Shown here in pieces: positions 1-8,900 of a stretch of 18,793 nt of DNA; position 1 is the first letter of the stretch; each line of letters starts with the position of its first letter. The position numbers and the translations under genes were made by a program. The notes below the pieces were generated by a model, which saw only the letters and a program-made list of their open reading frames with translations, was not told where the DNA came from and searched no databases. The stretch is from Acidobacteriaceae bacterium (GTDB lineage: Bacteria; Acidobacteriota; Terriglobia; Terriglobales; Acidobacteriaceae): positions 1-18,793 of the forward strand of contig PLSH01000219.1 of assembly GCA_003165095.1 (NCBI GenBank). Direction: 5' to 3'.

Positions 1-980
1 GGCTGCGCAGGGGAGATGCGCTGCCAGCCGCCATCGCCCTCGCGGCGGTAAAAAATGTAGCCGGCCAGGTCGGCCTCGGTATCGGGCTGCCAACTAAGGT
101 CGATCGCCGGCGCGCTGCCGTTTTCGCCGGCAGTGGCCACGGCCGCCAAGGCCGCCGGCGCGCCGGGCGGAAACACGTTCACAGTCTCAATTCGCACCGG
201 CGCCGATAGCGGCCCGGCCAGTTCCAGCTTCGCTGAACCCACGGTCACGCTCGCCACCTGCTGGGCGCGATACTCATAGCTTTCGTTGAAGCGAATGTCC
301 TTGTCGAGCGCGCGTCCCCTCACGGCGCCCGCTTCCACCAGCAGAGTTCGTTCCACGGGTTCAGGAGGCGGCGCCAGCGGGCCTTGCTCTCCTTTGGCCT
401 GCGATTTGGTATGCGGCGTAAGCAGTTTCCGCTGCAGCCGTATTGCCGCCGGGTTCGCGCCTGTCTTCCAGCGCAGCAGTACGCCGTTCTTGCCCATCTC
501 CGTGTCAAGGCCTTCCACCGCTGCCGGCGCTTCGCCGGCCAGCACGTCCGCGCCGTCCGAGAGCCCCGCCGAACGCCCCTTGCGGTTTACCAGCTCAACA
601 AAATAGCTGAGCAGCCGCGGCTGGCCCGCCGCCAGCGACCCCGGCAACGTCTCGGTGAATGCGCCATCGGCTTCGGGCGCGAACTGCACGCTGCCGGCAG
701 GCGTGCACGCGCCCGCGTCGCTCTCTCTGCGGCAGACCCGCACCTGCACATTGCCCTTCAGTATCAGCTTTTCTGTGTTCCTCTTAGGCATGGTCCAGGT
801 GAGCGAAACCTGGTCGCCAGTGCGCACCGCGGACAGATCCGTCACCTGATCAGGCAGGTTGAGCGATGGCGGCTGCGGCGCACCCGGCATACCGCATCCC
901 CAAAGGCCCAGCCCGGCAACCAGTCCCAAGGCCGCCACAACCGCTCGCCCGGCCAAGCCCCATGTGCGTGCCCATCTCAT
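1..980 (-). CDS. Fibronectin type III lipoprotein (C-terminus outside window)
   Basis: The minus-strand frame is open from an ATG at 980 to the window edge, giving 326 visible residues with no stop. An in-frame stop lies just upstream (984-986), so 980 is the first possible ATG. The N-terminus has basic residues, a hydrophobic stretch (about residues 11-27) and a probable lipobox LWGC with Cys29. The Trp at -2 is unusual, so lipidation is likely rather than certain. The rest looks like two or three fibronectin type III modules. The clearest, near residue 300, has the pattern IDLSWQPDTEADLAGYIFYR, typical of FN3 repeats in secreted bacterial proteins. The likely location is the cell envelope, in binding or structure. 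No catalytic motif is seen. It is divergent from the MFS gene at 1089, with a 108-bp shared upstream region. The partner or ligand cannot be told. Confidence 0.85.
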   Translation of the reverse strand, partial: MRWARTWGLAGRAVVAALGLVAGLGLWGCGMPGAPQPPSLNLPDQVTDLSAVRTGDQVSLTWTMPKRNTEKLILKGNVQVRVCRRESDAGACTPAGSVQFAPEADGAFTETLPGSLAAGQPRLLSYFVELVNRKGRSAGLSDGADVLAGEAPAAVEGLDTEMGKNGVLLRWKTGANPAAIRLQRKLLTPHTKSQAKGEQGPLAPPPEPVERTLLVEAGAVRGRALDKDIRFNESYEYRAQQVASVTVGSAKLELAGPLSAPVRIETVNVFPPGAPAALAAVATAGENGSAPAIDLSWQPDTEADLAGYIFYRREGDGGWQRISPAQ

Positions 981-1088
981 TGCCTACCAGTCTACTGGAG
1001 CCGCACGAGGCGAGCGTGCAAAGCAATCCTTGCCCCATCCCGGCAGATTCCTGTATTTTGAAGCCGTTCCCCGAAAGGAAACCCACGC

Positions 1089-2222
1089 TTGCTGATTTTT
1101 GCCGCCATTCTCGCAATTTTTGTCTACGGAATGATCGCAGCCATGCTCGGCACTATCCTGCCCGAACTCTCCGAACGTTTCCGCCTTACCCCGGCGCAAA
1201 ACGGCGCTATCGCTTTTGCGCAGGCGCTTGGCCTCATGATCGCCTCGGTAGGAGTGGGCCCGCTGCTCGACACCGAAGGCGACAAGATCGGCCTGATCCT
1301 CGGCCTGGCCTTCATCGTTCTCGCCCTGGTGGGGCTGCCACGCTCCAAGAACTACCGCAACATCGTAGTCCTGCTCTTCCTGCTCGGCATCGGCGGAGGC
1401 ATCGTGGTCACCGGCGCCAACGCGCTGGCCAACGGCGTCAGCGGAGCGCATAGCGCCATCGCGCTCAACCTCGTCAACCTCTTCTTCGGACTCGGCGGCC
1501 TGACCACTCCCTTCATCTCGGCCAATCTCTTCAAGCGCAACTGGGTCCGCCTCTGCTATACCGTTGCCACGCTCACCCTTCTCACCCTCGCCGTCCAGGT
1601 TGTCACGCAGATGCCCGCGCCCGCCGGCGCATCCGGCTTCGTTCTCACCCAGGCCGGCCCCATCCTCGGCCGTCCGCTCCTCTTTCTGCTGGGCCTGTTG
1701 CTCTTCCTCTACGTCTCCTGCGAAGTGGGCGTATGGAACTGGCTCCCGCGCCATCTCATCGCCCAGGGCATTCCGGAGTCGCGCGCCCTCAACATTCTTT
1801 CCCTCGGATTCGCGCTCGGCCTGCTGGTCGGCCGCGCCGGCGTCTCGCCCATTCTCATCCGCGTTCCGCCCATCCAGGTCACCCTGGCCGCCTCCATTGC
1901 CATGGCAGTCACTACCTTCCTCATGCTCCGCACCACAAAGCCCGCGCTGGCCGCGGCGCTGGTCTTCATCGCCGGACTTTCGATGGCGCCGGTTTTCCCG
2001 ACCGTTCTCGCCATCACCGGCGCGGCCTTCCCGCGCATGACCGGCACGGCAATCGGATTCGTCATCACCTGCGGATGGGCCGGTCTCGCGGTAAGCTCCA
2101 GAATCATAGGCGCCATCGCCGGCGGCGACCCGCTCAGGCTGAGGAAAGCCCTGCTGCTCATCCCCGCATCCGCGGTGCTGATGGTGGGCCTGAATCTGGC
2201 CATCTGGTCGGCGATGCGGTAG
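1089..2222 (+). CDS. MFS transporter, sugar-transporter-like
   Basis: This encodes 377 residues, almost entirely hydrophobic, with about 11-12 predicted membrane helices. It has major facilitator features: a helix 2-3 loop with acidic and Gly residues (near GPLLDTEGDKIG) and a long central loop near residue 180. It probably exchanges a small solute, perhaps a sugar or related compound, across the inner membrane; the substrate cannot be assigned. The start is TTG at 1089, with AAGGAAA at about 1074-1081 as ribosome binding site. The next in-frame ATG (1131) would remove most of the first helix, so TTG is preferred. At 377 residues it is slightly short for the family. It stands alone, divergent from the FN3 lipoprotein and about 200 bp ahead of the cyclase. 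The 449-codon open frame antisense to it is a codon-bias shadow. Confidence 0.85.
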   Translation: MLIFAAILAIFVYGMIAAMLGTILPELSERFRLTPAQNGAIAFAQALGLMIASVGVGPLLDTEGDKIGLILGLAFIVLALVGLPRSKNYRNIVVLLFLLGIGGGIVVTGANALANGVSGAHSAIALNLVNLFFGLGGLTTPFISANLFKRNWVRLCYTVATLTLLTLAVQVVTQMPAPAGASGFVLTQAGPILGRPLLFLLGLLLFLYVSCEVGVWNWLPRHLIAQGIPESRALNILSLGFALGLLVGRAGVSPILIRVPPIQVTLAASIAMAVTTFLMLRTTKPALAAALVFIAGLSMAPVFPTVLAITGAAFPRMTGTAIGFVITCGWAGLAVSSRIIGAIAGGDPLRLRKALLLIPASAVLMVGLNLAIWSAMR

Positions 2223-2429
2223 AACAATCCACGGTCGGCAACAGGTAATCTGTCTCAAGGAGGATGCCGGCAAGCTGCACCGGGAGATATTTCCCAGGAC
2301 GTATTTGAACCATGGCGTGTAATTTTGAGTCACGCCCGGTTACCCCAGTACTTCCCCCACTCGTGCAACTTCGATGAATTCATAAACTGTTTTTGAGCGC
2401 CTTCGCGATCGGGACAAGGGAGACGCGTG
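2223..2429. other. Intergenic region with a short inverted repeat
   Basis: About 200 bp separate the MFS transporter and the cyclase. The only structure I see is an inverted repeat of GGCGTG (2314-2319) and CACGCC (2331-2336) around an 11-nt AT-rich loop. No T-run follows, so it is at best a weak terminator or a protein-binding site. No convincing gene lies here. A 14-codon frame beginning at 2264 directly abuts an AGGAGG and is unlikely to be translated. The cyclase promoter is probably within 2290-2410, but I cannot fix -35 and -10 boxes. Confidence 0.35.
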
Positions 2430-4427
2430 ATGGCTGTAGACCGCAAAACGCGACGCGAATTCGTGGTGGGGGCGTGCGTCTCAGTGGCCGTGGCCGCGGG
2501 CGCGCTGCTGCTGCTGGCGCACTCGCGCGCGGGCGTGTGGCTTGAAAACGGCACTTTGGACGCGCGGGCGCGATTTGCTGCCAAGCCCGAGCAGGCCGAT
2601 CCGCGGATCGTGATTATCGATGTCGACAACGCGAGCCTGGAGTCGCTTCAGGACAAATTGGGGCGCTGGCCATGGACCAGGCGCGTGTGGACCGAGGTGG
2701 TGCGCTACGTGAACCGCGGGCATCCCAAAGCAATTGCGATCGACGCCATTTTCAGCGGCGCGGAGAGCGATGCGGTCGACCAGGAGTTTGGCGCAGTGAT
2801 GCGCCAGGGCGGCAGCACGGTGCTGGGTTTTACCTTCGTGCCCACGCAGATGGAGCAGGCCACCGGGGGCGATGCGGCGGCCAAGCTTGATGCCCTTGCG
2901 GCGCATCGCGCGGCGTCCGATTCGCAAGGTGGGAGCGCGTTCGCTGCGCCCATCGACGCGGCCCAGTTCTTCCCCAACCTGCCCGAGCCGGTGCTGGTTG
3001 CGGACGCCAGCGGCGTGGGCGCCCTGAACGCCCTGCCTGACCCCGATGGCGTGCTGCGGCGCGTGGGCGTGCAGTATGGCTACGGCGGCCATGCTTATGA
3101 CTCGCTGGCCTCGCGCACGGTGCAGCAGGTTCTGGGCGCGCCGGTCGCATGGAGCCGGCAGGACGGCTTGTTTGGCGGACGCTTCGCGGTGGCCGGAGGA
3201 CGCGAAGTTCCCGTGAATGACGATGGCCGCATGCTGCTGCTGTGGCGCGGCGGGTCCACGGTGTATCCGCGATTGCCGATTTGGCAGGTGATCTGCTCCA
3301 TCTATCCCACCCAGTGCCCGCCGGATGTGGTGCATTATCCGCCGGATTACTTTGCGGGCAAAATTGTGCTCATTGGCGCCAGCGCGACGGCAAGTTATGA
3401 CGCGCACCCCACGCCCTTTGCCACCGCGGCGCCGGGGTTCATTGTCCATGCCATGGCCATCGACGATCTGCTCAACGGCGTGGCCATCCGCGAGACGCCG
3501 GCCTGGCTGCTGGCGTTGCTGGTGATTGCGATGGCCGCGGCAGGCGGCGCGGCGCTGTTTCTGCTGCGCCACTTGCCGCCGTCGCTTGCCGCCGTGCTGG
3601 CCATGGCAGCAGCCTGGGTCGTGGCGTGCTTTGCCGCCTATGGGCATGCACATCTGGCGCTGCCGCTGGCGGCTCCGGAACTGGCGCTGGTGCTCTCGTT
3701 CGGCTCGGCCACGGCCGCGCGTTACATCACCACCGGCCGGCAGTTGCGCCAGACGCGTGGAATGCTCGATCGCTACATGTCGCCGCAACTGGTGGAGTAC
3801 GTGATTGCAAATATCGGCGACCTGCGCCTGAACGGCGACAAGCGCGAGCTCACCATCCTGGTCTCAGACCTGCGCAACTTCACCACCATGACCGAGCAAA
3901 GCGATCCCATGGATCTGATCGCGCTGCTCGATGAGTACTTTGCCGCGATGACCGAGATCATTTTCCGCCACAATGGGATTGTGGACAAGTTTATCGGCGA
4001 CGGCATCTTGGCTTACTGGGGTGCGTTTACTCCGGCCGTCAATCACGCTGCCGAGGCCGCGCGCGCCGCGGTCGAGATGCTCGAGCGCGTGGCGCAGCTT
4101 AATCGGGATTGGGCCGCGCAGGACAGGCAGACCATCGCCATCGGCGTAGGCGTCAACACCGGGCCCGCCATCTTCGGAAACATCGGGCGCGGAAAAAAAA
4201 TTGAGTTTACAGTCATCGGAGATGCTGTTAACTTGGCAGCACGCCTCGAAGGGCTCAACAAAGAGTTTCATACCTCCATCATCATCAGTGAATTCACCCG
4301 GCAGCGCATCGCAGGCCTGGCTAAGACTCGCCCGCTGGGAGGATACAAGGTGAAGGGCAAGACGGTTGAGACCGCGGTTTATGAACTGCTGAGCTGCGAC
4401 TCCGCGGGCACGCAGAATGGGTCCTGA
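2430..4427 (+). CDS. CHASE2-domain membrane adenylate cyclase
   Basis: This is a 665-residue class III nucleotide cyclase that should make cAMP from ATP at the inner membrane in response to a periplasmic signal. Order: one N-terminal helix (about 13-30), an extracytoplasmic CHASE2 domain (about 40-335, with IVIIDVDNASL and WPWTRRVW), three helices (about 350-430), then a cytoplasmic cyclase domain (about 465-650). The two metal aspartates are Asp480 (VSDLRNF) and Asp524 (FIGDGI). Lys520 and Thr594 occupy the adenine-recognition positions, which indicates ATP rather than GTP and class IIIb. Asn601 and Arg605 (VNLAARLE) are the transition-state residues, so the enzyme looks active. The ATG at 2430 has AAGGGAGA (2416-2423) at good spacing; the GTG one codon earlier is less likely. 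It lies 48 bp ahead of the Gln/Asn-rich gene, so cotranscription is possible. An A8 run (4193-4200) lies just before Thr594. Confidence 0.95.
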   Translation: MAVDRKTRREFVVGACVSVAVAAGALLLLAHSRAGVWLENGTLDARARFAAKPEQADPRIVIIDVDNASLESLQDKLGRWPWTRRVWTEVVRYVNRGHPKAIAIDAIFSGAESDAVDQEFGAVMRQGGSTVLGFTFVPTQMEQATGGDAAAKLDALAAHRAASDSQGGSAFAAPIDAAQFFPNLPEPVLVADASGVGALNALPDPDGVLRRVGVQYGYGGHAYDSLASRTVQQVLGAPVAWSRQDGLFGGRFAVAGGREVPVNDDGRMLLLWRGGSTVYPRLPIWQVICSIYPTQCPPDVVHYPPDYFAGKIVLIGASATASYDAHPTPFATAAPGFIVHAMAIDDLLNGVAIRETPAWLLALLVIAMAAAGGAALFLLRHLPPSLAAVLAMAAAWVVACFAAYGHAHLALPLAAPELALVLSFGSATAARYITTGRQLRQTRGMLDRYMSPQLVEYVIANIGDLRLNGDKRELTILVSDLRNFTTMTEQSDPMDLIALLDEYFAAMTEIIFRHNGIVDKFIGDGILAYWGAFTPAVNHAAEAARAAVEMLERVAQLNRDWAAQDRQTIAIGVGVNTGPAIFGNIGRGKKIEFTVIGDAVNLAARLEGLNKEFHTSIIISEFTRQRIAGLAKTRPLGGYKVKGKTVETAVYELLSCDSAGTQNGS

Positions 4428-4475
4428 TTTTGAGCCAATCTTCGGTTGCAAAGCTTGGGATAGGAGTTTGCGGAT

Positions 4476-4991
4476 ATGACCATTTCCGCCGCAATTCGAG
4501 GAACATTAACCAGGACAGCGGGCGTGATTGCCTTAACCCTGGCCCTGATTTCGCCGGCGGGGATTACCGGCGGGCTGATGGGGCAGCAGAATTCCCAGCC
4601 GGGGCAGCAGCAGAATTGCCCGGCCCAGGGCACGCAGAACAACGGCCAGCAGGGGCAGCAGAGCCAGGAAGGCCAGCAGAACGGCGCCAATAACGGGCAG
4701 AACAACAATTGCAACCAGCCGGCGCCACTGTTTGGCGGAGCGTTGAGCATCAAGAAGTCGAACCAGACCACGGACTCGGCGGCGCTGGGCTTCAACGGGG
4801 TGGACCCGAACGGCCAGGTGCAGCAGGCTTTTCTGAATTCCGCACCCAGCGCCGACAGCGAAAAGAAGGCCGAGGCCATGGCCGCCTACCGGCCGACGCC
4901 CGCCGCACTGGTCACATTCGAGAAGGACGGCGGATTAACCCAGAGCGCCACACCAGCCGCGGCCGGCGCTGCTGCGCCGAACGGGCATTGA
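4476..4991 (+). CDS. Exported Gln/Asn-rich low-complexity protein
   Basis: This is a 171-residue protein of no family I recognise. Residues 1-30 look like a signal peptide: Arg8 and Arg13, then a hydrophobic core around 15-26. Residues 36-82 are strongly enriched in Gln, Asn and Gly, with two cysteines (Cys48, Cys79) bracketing the tract. The remainder (83-171) is mixed and Ala-rich towards the C-terminus, without repeats. At DNA level the tract contains several copies of GGGGCAGCAG, so it may have grown by slippage or duplication. The start ATG has AGGAG at 4462-4466, 9 nt upstream. The stop is 13 bp before the M48 protease start, so the two are almost surely translated from one mRNA. A role as substrate, partner or matrix component of the protease is inference from order alone. 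Confidence 0.8.
   Translation: MTISAAIRGTLTRTAGVIALTLALISPAGITGGLMGQQNSQPGQQQNCPAQGTQNNGQQGQQSQEGQQNGANNGQNNNCNQPAPLFGGALSIKKSNQTTDSAALGFNGVDPNGQVQQAFLNSAPSADSEKKAEAMAAYRPTPAALVTFEKDGGLTQSATPAAAGAAAPNGH
4577..4720 (+). repeat. Low-complexity repeat tract coding for Gln/Asn/Gly
   Basis: The stretch has recurrent copies of GGGGCAGCAG and close variants (CCAGCAG, GCAGAAC, GGCCAGCAG) inside the Gln/Asn-rich gene. Copies occur near 4578, 4601 and 4651. The units are imperfect and not strictly periodic. Such tracts are prone to copy-number change, so length differences between strains would be expected. Confidence 0.55.
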
Positions 4992-5004
4992 GAGGAGGCG
5001 GCCG

Positions 5005-5892
5005 GTGCGTACGCTCAAGACCATATGTATTTTGATGTTGGCTATTGCCACGGCCGCGCCTGCTTTCGGGCAGTTGAGCAGCGTGATGGGCAAAATCGGC
5101 GACAAGGTTCAGAAGGGCAAGCAGGTCCTGGACATTTACACTCCGTGGACGCCGCAACAGGAGGAGCAGGTTGGCCAAGCTTCGGCCGCCCGGCTCATCA
5201 ACGTCTTCGGCCTCTATGAGAATTCCCAAATGGTGCGCTATGTCAATCTTGTCGGCAGCACGGTGGCGCAGCAGGCCACGCGTCCGGTGCCGTATCGATT
5301 CGGCATCCTGAATACTGAGATCATCACCGCGCTCTCGCTGCCTGGGGGCTATGTCTTCATCACCCGCGGCGCGCTGGCCCACATGAACTCAGAGGCGGAG
5401 CTGGCAGGCACGCTGGCGCATGAAGTTGCCCACGTTGACCAGCGGCACCTCGAAAAGGAGATCCGCTCGCAAAAGCAGATGCAGTTTATCAAGGACCAGA
5501 CGGCCCAGTTCACCAGCGGCCAGTTGGAACAGTTGACGAGCAACTCTCTCGACAAGGCTCTCTCGCAGCAGTACAGCCGCGATAAGGAGAAAGATGCCGA
5601 TCGGCTCGGCGTCACCTATGCGCAGAAGGCCGGCTACCAGGCCAGCGGGCTGCGCCTGTTTCTCACCATGCTCTCCGAGATGCCCAAGACACCCGAGACG
5701 CAGCGCCAGTTAGGCCTTTGGGGCAGCACCCACCCGCCACTCCCGCAGCGGATCGCGTCGCTCGAGGCCGAGGAAGCGAGCCTCCCCGCCGGCGGCCAGG
5801 CTCTTGCGGCTCGCTTCTCGCAACACGTCAGCCCCGCCAACTTCGCTGCCAAGCCTGCGGAAGTCGCGAAGCCCGCGACGGCCCAGAAGTAA
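5005..5892 (+). CDS. Exported M48-family zinc metalloprotease
   Basis: This is a 295-residue peptidase of the M48 (Ste24/BepA/LoiP-like) family, expected to cut or check envelope proteins in the periplasm. A signal peptide ends near residue 22 (ATAAPAFG, followed by Gln). The zinc site is complete: His139, Glu140 and His143 in the HEVAH motif, and Glu195 with Asp199 in the EKDAD motif as the third ligand. A STHPPLPQRIASLEAE segment near residues 240-255 is the usual end of the catalytic domain. There are no TPR repeats after it, unlike E. coli BepA, and the size is closer to LoiP. The start is GTG at 5005 with AGGAGG at 4993-4998. It is the last gene of the possible cyclase/Gln-Asn-rich/protease operon and converges with the Asp-box lipoprotein gene. 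Confidence 0.92.
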   Translation: MRTLKTICILMLAIATAAPAFGQLSSVMGKIGDKVQKGKQVLDIYTPWTPQQEEQVGQASAARLINVFGLYENSQMVRYVNLVGSTVAQQATRPVPYRFGILNTEIITALSLPGGYVFITRGALAHMNSEAELAGTLAHEVAHVDQRHLEKEIRSQKQMQFIKDQTAQFTSGQLEQLTSNSLDKALSQQYSRDKEKDADRLGVTYAQKAGYQASGLRLFLTMLSEMPKTPETQRQLGLWGSTHPPLPQRIASLEAEEASLPAGGQALAARFSQHVSPANFAAKPAEVAKPATAQK

Positions 5893-5956
5893 TCTGTTGC
5901 CGCACGGCCCTCCACTTGCTCGGTCTGGAGCATGCCGGGTCTTTGCGCGGCCATTT

Positions 5957-8900
5957 TCAATGCAGGTAGACCGTGGAGCAATCCGGTGTGTACGGCCAAC
6001 TGGTCTGCCCGGGGTTTTCGTTGACTACACTCACCGGCGGATCGCTCGATCCACGCTTGTAGCTCAGCGGATAAAACCGCCCGTCCGCATCCGAAGCTCC
6101 GTCTGAAGCGTTCGTCTGAGCCGTGATGGCCACATATTCGCCGGTCGAGAGCTGATAGTCCTGGCCGGCGTTGACCGTGTTGGAGACCGCGGCGAAGAGC
6201 CCGAATATCTGCGCCATAGACACCGTCGTATCGAGCGCCGACGGGTTTATTTGCTGGACGTAAGAATTGCCGGGGTTGAAGTTGAATGGGGAAGTTCCCC
6301 CCGAATTGTCGATGCTGTCGATGCGGTAGATTACGAAGGCCTGATTCGGGCCGGCGCTGATGAGGCCGGAACCCGTCCCATAACCGTTGCATGCGCCCAC
6401 TTGGTGGTAGTTGATTTGCACGGGCAGTCCCGCGCACGCAGGTCCGATGCAGGTAGACGACGTGTAAAGCCCGATGGCGGGCAGGCAGGTATTGGCCTGG
6501 CACTGCCCGTTGGCGCCGATGTTGCTGCAGCACTTAGGCAGGCTGCCGCCGCAGGTGCCTCCATTCGCGGTACACGAGGTTGAAGACGTTGCCGCGCAAA
6601 TGCTGCCCGACAACTGGCCGGAGCAACACTTGGACGCATTCGACGACGAAACTCCGTTGAGCAGGCAGCCGCCGCCGCTGGGCGCGGTGGAAGAAGCCCA
6701 GGCCATGTAGAGTATGCCCTGGGAACACGCCGCGCCGTTGTAATCGCCGAATTTCGGCTGGCCGCGGGTCGTCGTACAAGTCTCGCCCGATGTTGTGCAC
6801 GGCGTAGCCGCGCGAAAATCGCACGCCGCGCCCGATCCGCAGGGCCCCGCCTGCCCCGGAGCGCACTTCGACTGGCATGCCCCTCCCGGAACGAGGCCGG
6901 AAGGCAGATTTTTGCATCCGGCCTCTTCTACCGGGCTGCTCACGCCGGATACAAATCCCGATGCACATTCCGGATCGTCAACGCCGGAGACGTTCTTCTC
7001 CGTGCCGATTCCGACCGAGGTTGTGGTGCCGTTGTCGAAGATGCTGGAACGATAGTATGCGGTCAGGTCGGGCTTGGCCGATGTGCTGTGGCGACGGTCA
7101 TACCAGGTCACAAAATACTTACCGGCGCTCGAGCATAGCCACGGAAAGTAGCGGTGTCCATTGCTGCTGGTGCTCACGATCGAGTCCCGGCTCCACGTCT
7201 GGCCGCCATCCACCGACTCCGCGCCATGAATGTCGTCGTTTCCCGGAGTTGCCTCGTTGGAATAAACGCCGAACACTGTTTTCCCTGAGCTGTCGGAACT
7301 GTCGAACGCAAGCGAATACTCGCCGTCGGGCGAGCGGTCCAGCCCCGGCATGTTGGCGACGTCGTTAATCGAGGCCAGAGTGCCAGGACTGCCGGGCGCG
7401 GGCGTAAAACCGCTGGCGCAGGAAGACCACTTCTGCACCTCCAGCGTGGAGGGGCTGCCGAATAATTCAAAAACCACCAACAGGGAGCCGTCAGGCGCGA
7501 CTGCTGGACGGCCAAAATCCCCCCCCGTCACGTTCAAAGTCGTCACGTCTGTCTGCCAGTTTTGGCCACCGTCTTTTGAGCATGCCACGCCGATTTCCCG
7601 GGTGCCGTTGCTGGGATTGGGAAAATTGCGCCAGGTCATGTAAAGCTGATCCGCCGTTCCGCTCGAGGTCACTGCACGGTTCAACCGGTCAGCTACCAGT
7701 TGTTCCTGATCGGGGACAGCGCAGCCGAACGAAGCGCTGCCGCAATTTACCGGAAAGCTCACGTTGTTGAACGTCTGGCCATTGTCGGTGCTCTTGTAAA
7801 GTCCGGTGGCGATGACAATGAGGTTGGCGGGCGTCGGCGCCGGCGCTGTCTGTTCTTCCTGGACAAAATAAATGTCCTGCTTGGTAGTTCCGTAGATAGC
7901 GCCGACGGTTACCGTCGGATCTCCGAACGCGCCGGTCTTAGTCGCGCTGGGAGGATTTACAAAGTTGTACGTGGAGGGATTGACGGTCTGGCCTCCGTTG
8001 GTGGAGACGAAGGGCGCGTTTTGCGTACCGTAAACCACCGCGTTCGCAACATCCGACGCGCCGATCTGGAGTTCGCCGAAGTCTGCGGGGTCCATGTTGC
8101 CGGGGAGCAGCAGGCCGGTAATCGGGTGCGATGGCGCTGCCGGGGAGGGTTGAGTGGGGGTGGTGGAAGCCGGCGGCCCATGCAGTTCATTCAGATTGTT
8201 CGGATTGAAGTTGCGGCCGATCTGGACAAACAGCGCGATGGTTGCAGCGCTGGCACTGGCTGAGAGTTGGCTTTCATAACGGACCACGATGCTGCCATCG
8301 GCAATGGCGGTGGTGATGGCGAGAAACGGCTGGGACGAGCCTCCGCTGCTGTCCGCGTCGCGGTCAAGACCGGGCAGCTTGACGGTGGCTTGACGCTCGA
8401 TGGCGGGATAGCCGGCGATGGTCAGCAATGTGAATGCAACGGAGGGCTGCTCTTTCTCGATCTCCACCAGGCGGGCCTGCGCATCGGCCGCACTGGCCCG
8501 CTGCTCCACGCGCACATACGTCGTGCCGATGGTATCGCCGCCTTGTTTCATGGTGAACACCGAGCCGGTGGGATTGACGCTGTTTTGAGATTCGGTCTGA
8601 CAACCGCTGCCACCCACAAAATTCTGGGCAAGACTGGCGTGAATCTGCTCAATGTGAATGCGCGATGGCGTAAACGAGCAGGGACCGGAAATGCGAAGGT
8701 CGTAAACGTCGTTCCGGACGCTCATGCTATAGCTTCCGTTGACGTCGGTGAACCGCACCGCCTCCACTCCGTCCACCTCGTCGTCCGCTCTTACCAGGTC
8801 AATGCGAGCGCCCACGATCGGCTGCCCCGCGCCGTCCCGTGCGTGGCCGCTGATGATGTAGGGGCCGGTCGTGCCGCCTATATTCACGGTCGGCTCACCG

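Noticed and set aside
984..2333. 449-codon minus-strand open frame opposite the MFS transporter
   Set aside because: Composition is highly charged and Gly/Glu-rich with no domain. It is a high-GC shadow of a real gene, whose own frame has clear membrane helices.
2314..2336. GGCGTG/CACGCC inverted repeat as a terminator of the MFS gene
   Set aside because: No T-run follows and the stem is only 6 bp, so it is reported only as weak structure in the intergenic entry.
2481..3788. 435-codon minus-strand open frame opposite the CHASE2 cyclase
   Set aside because: Arg/His/Gln-rich low-complexity translation without family features, antisense to a clear CHASE2 domain.
5910..5930. CTCCA/TGGAG inverted repeat between the convergent protease and lipoprotein genes
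   Set aside because: Arms of 5 bp with an 11-nt loop and no T-run; too weak to call a terminator.
5634..6533. 299-codon minus-strand frame across the protease/lipoprotein junction
   Set aside because: It overlaps two better-supported genes in another frame and shows no conserved motif.
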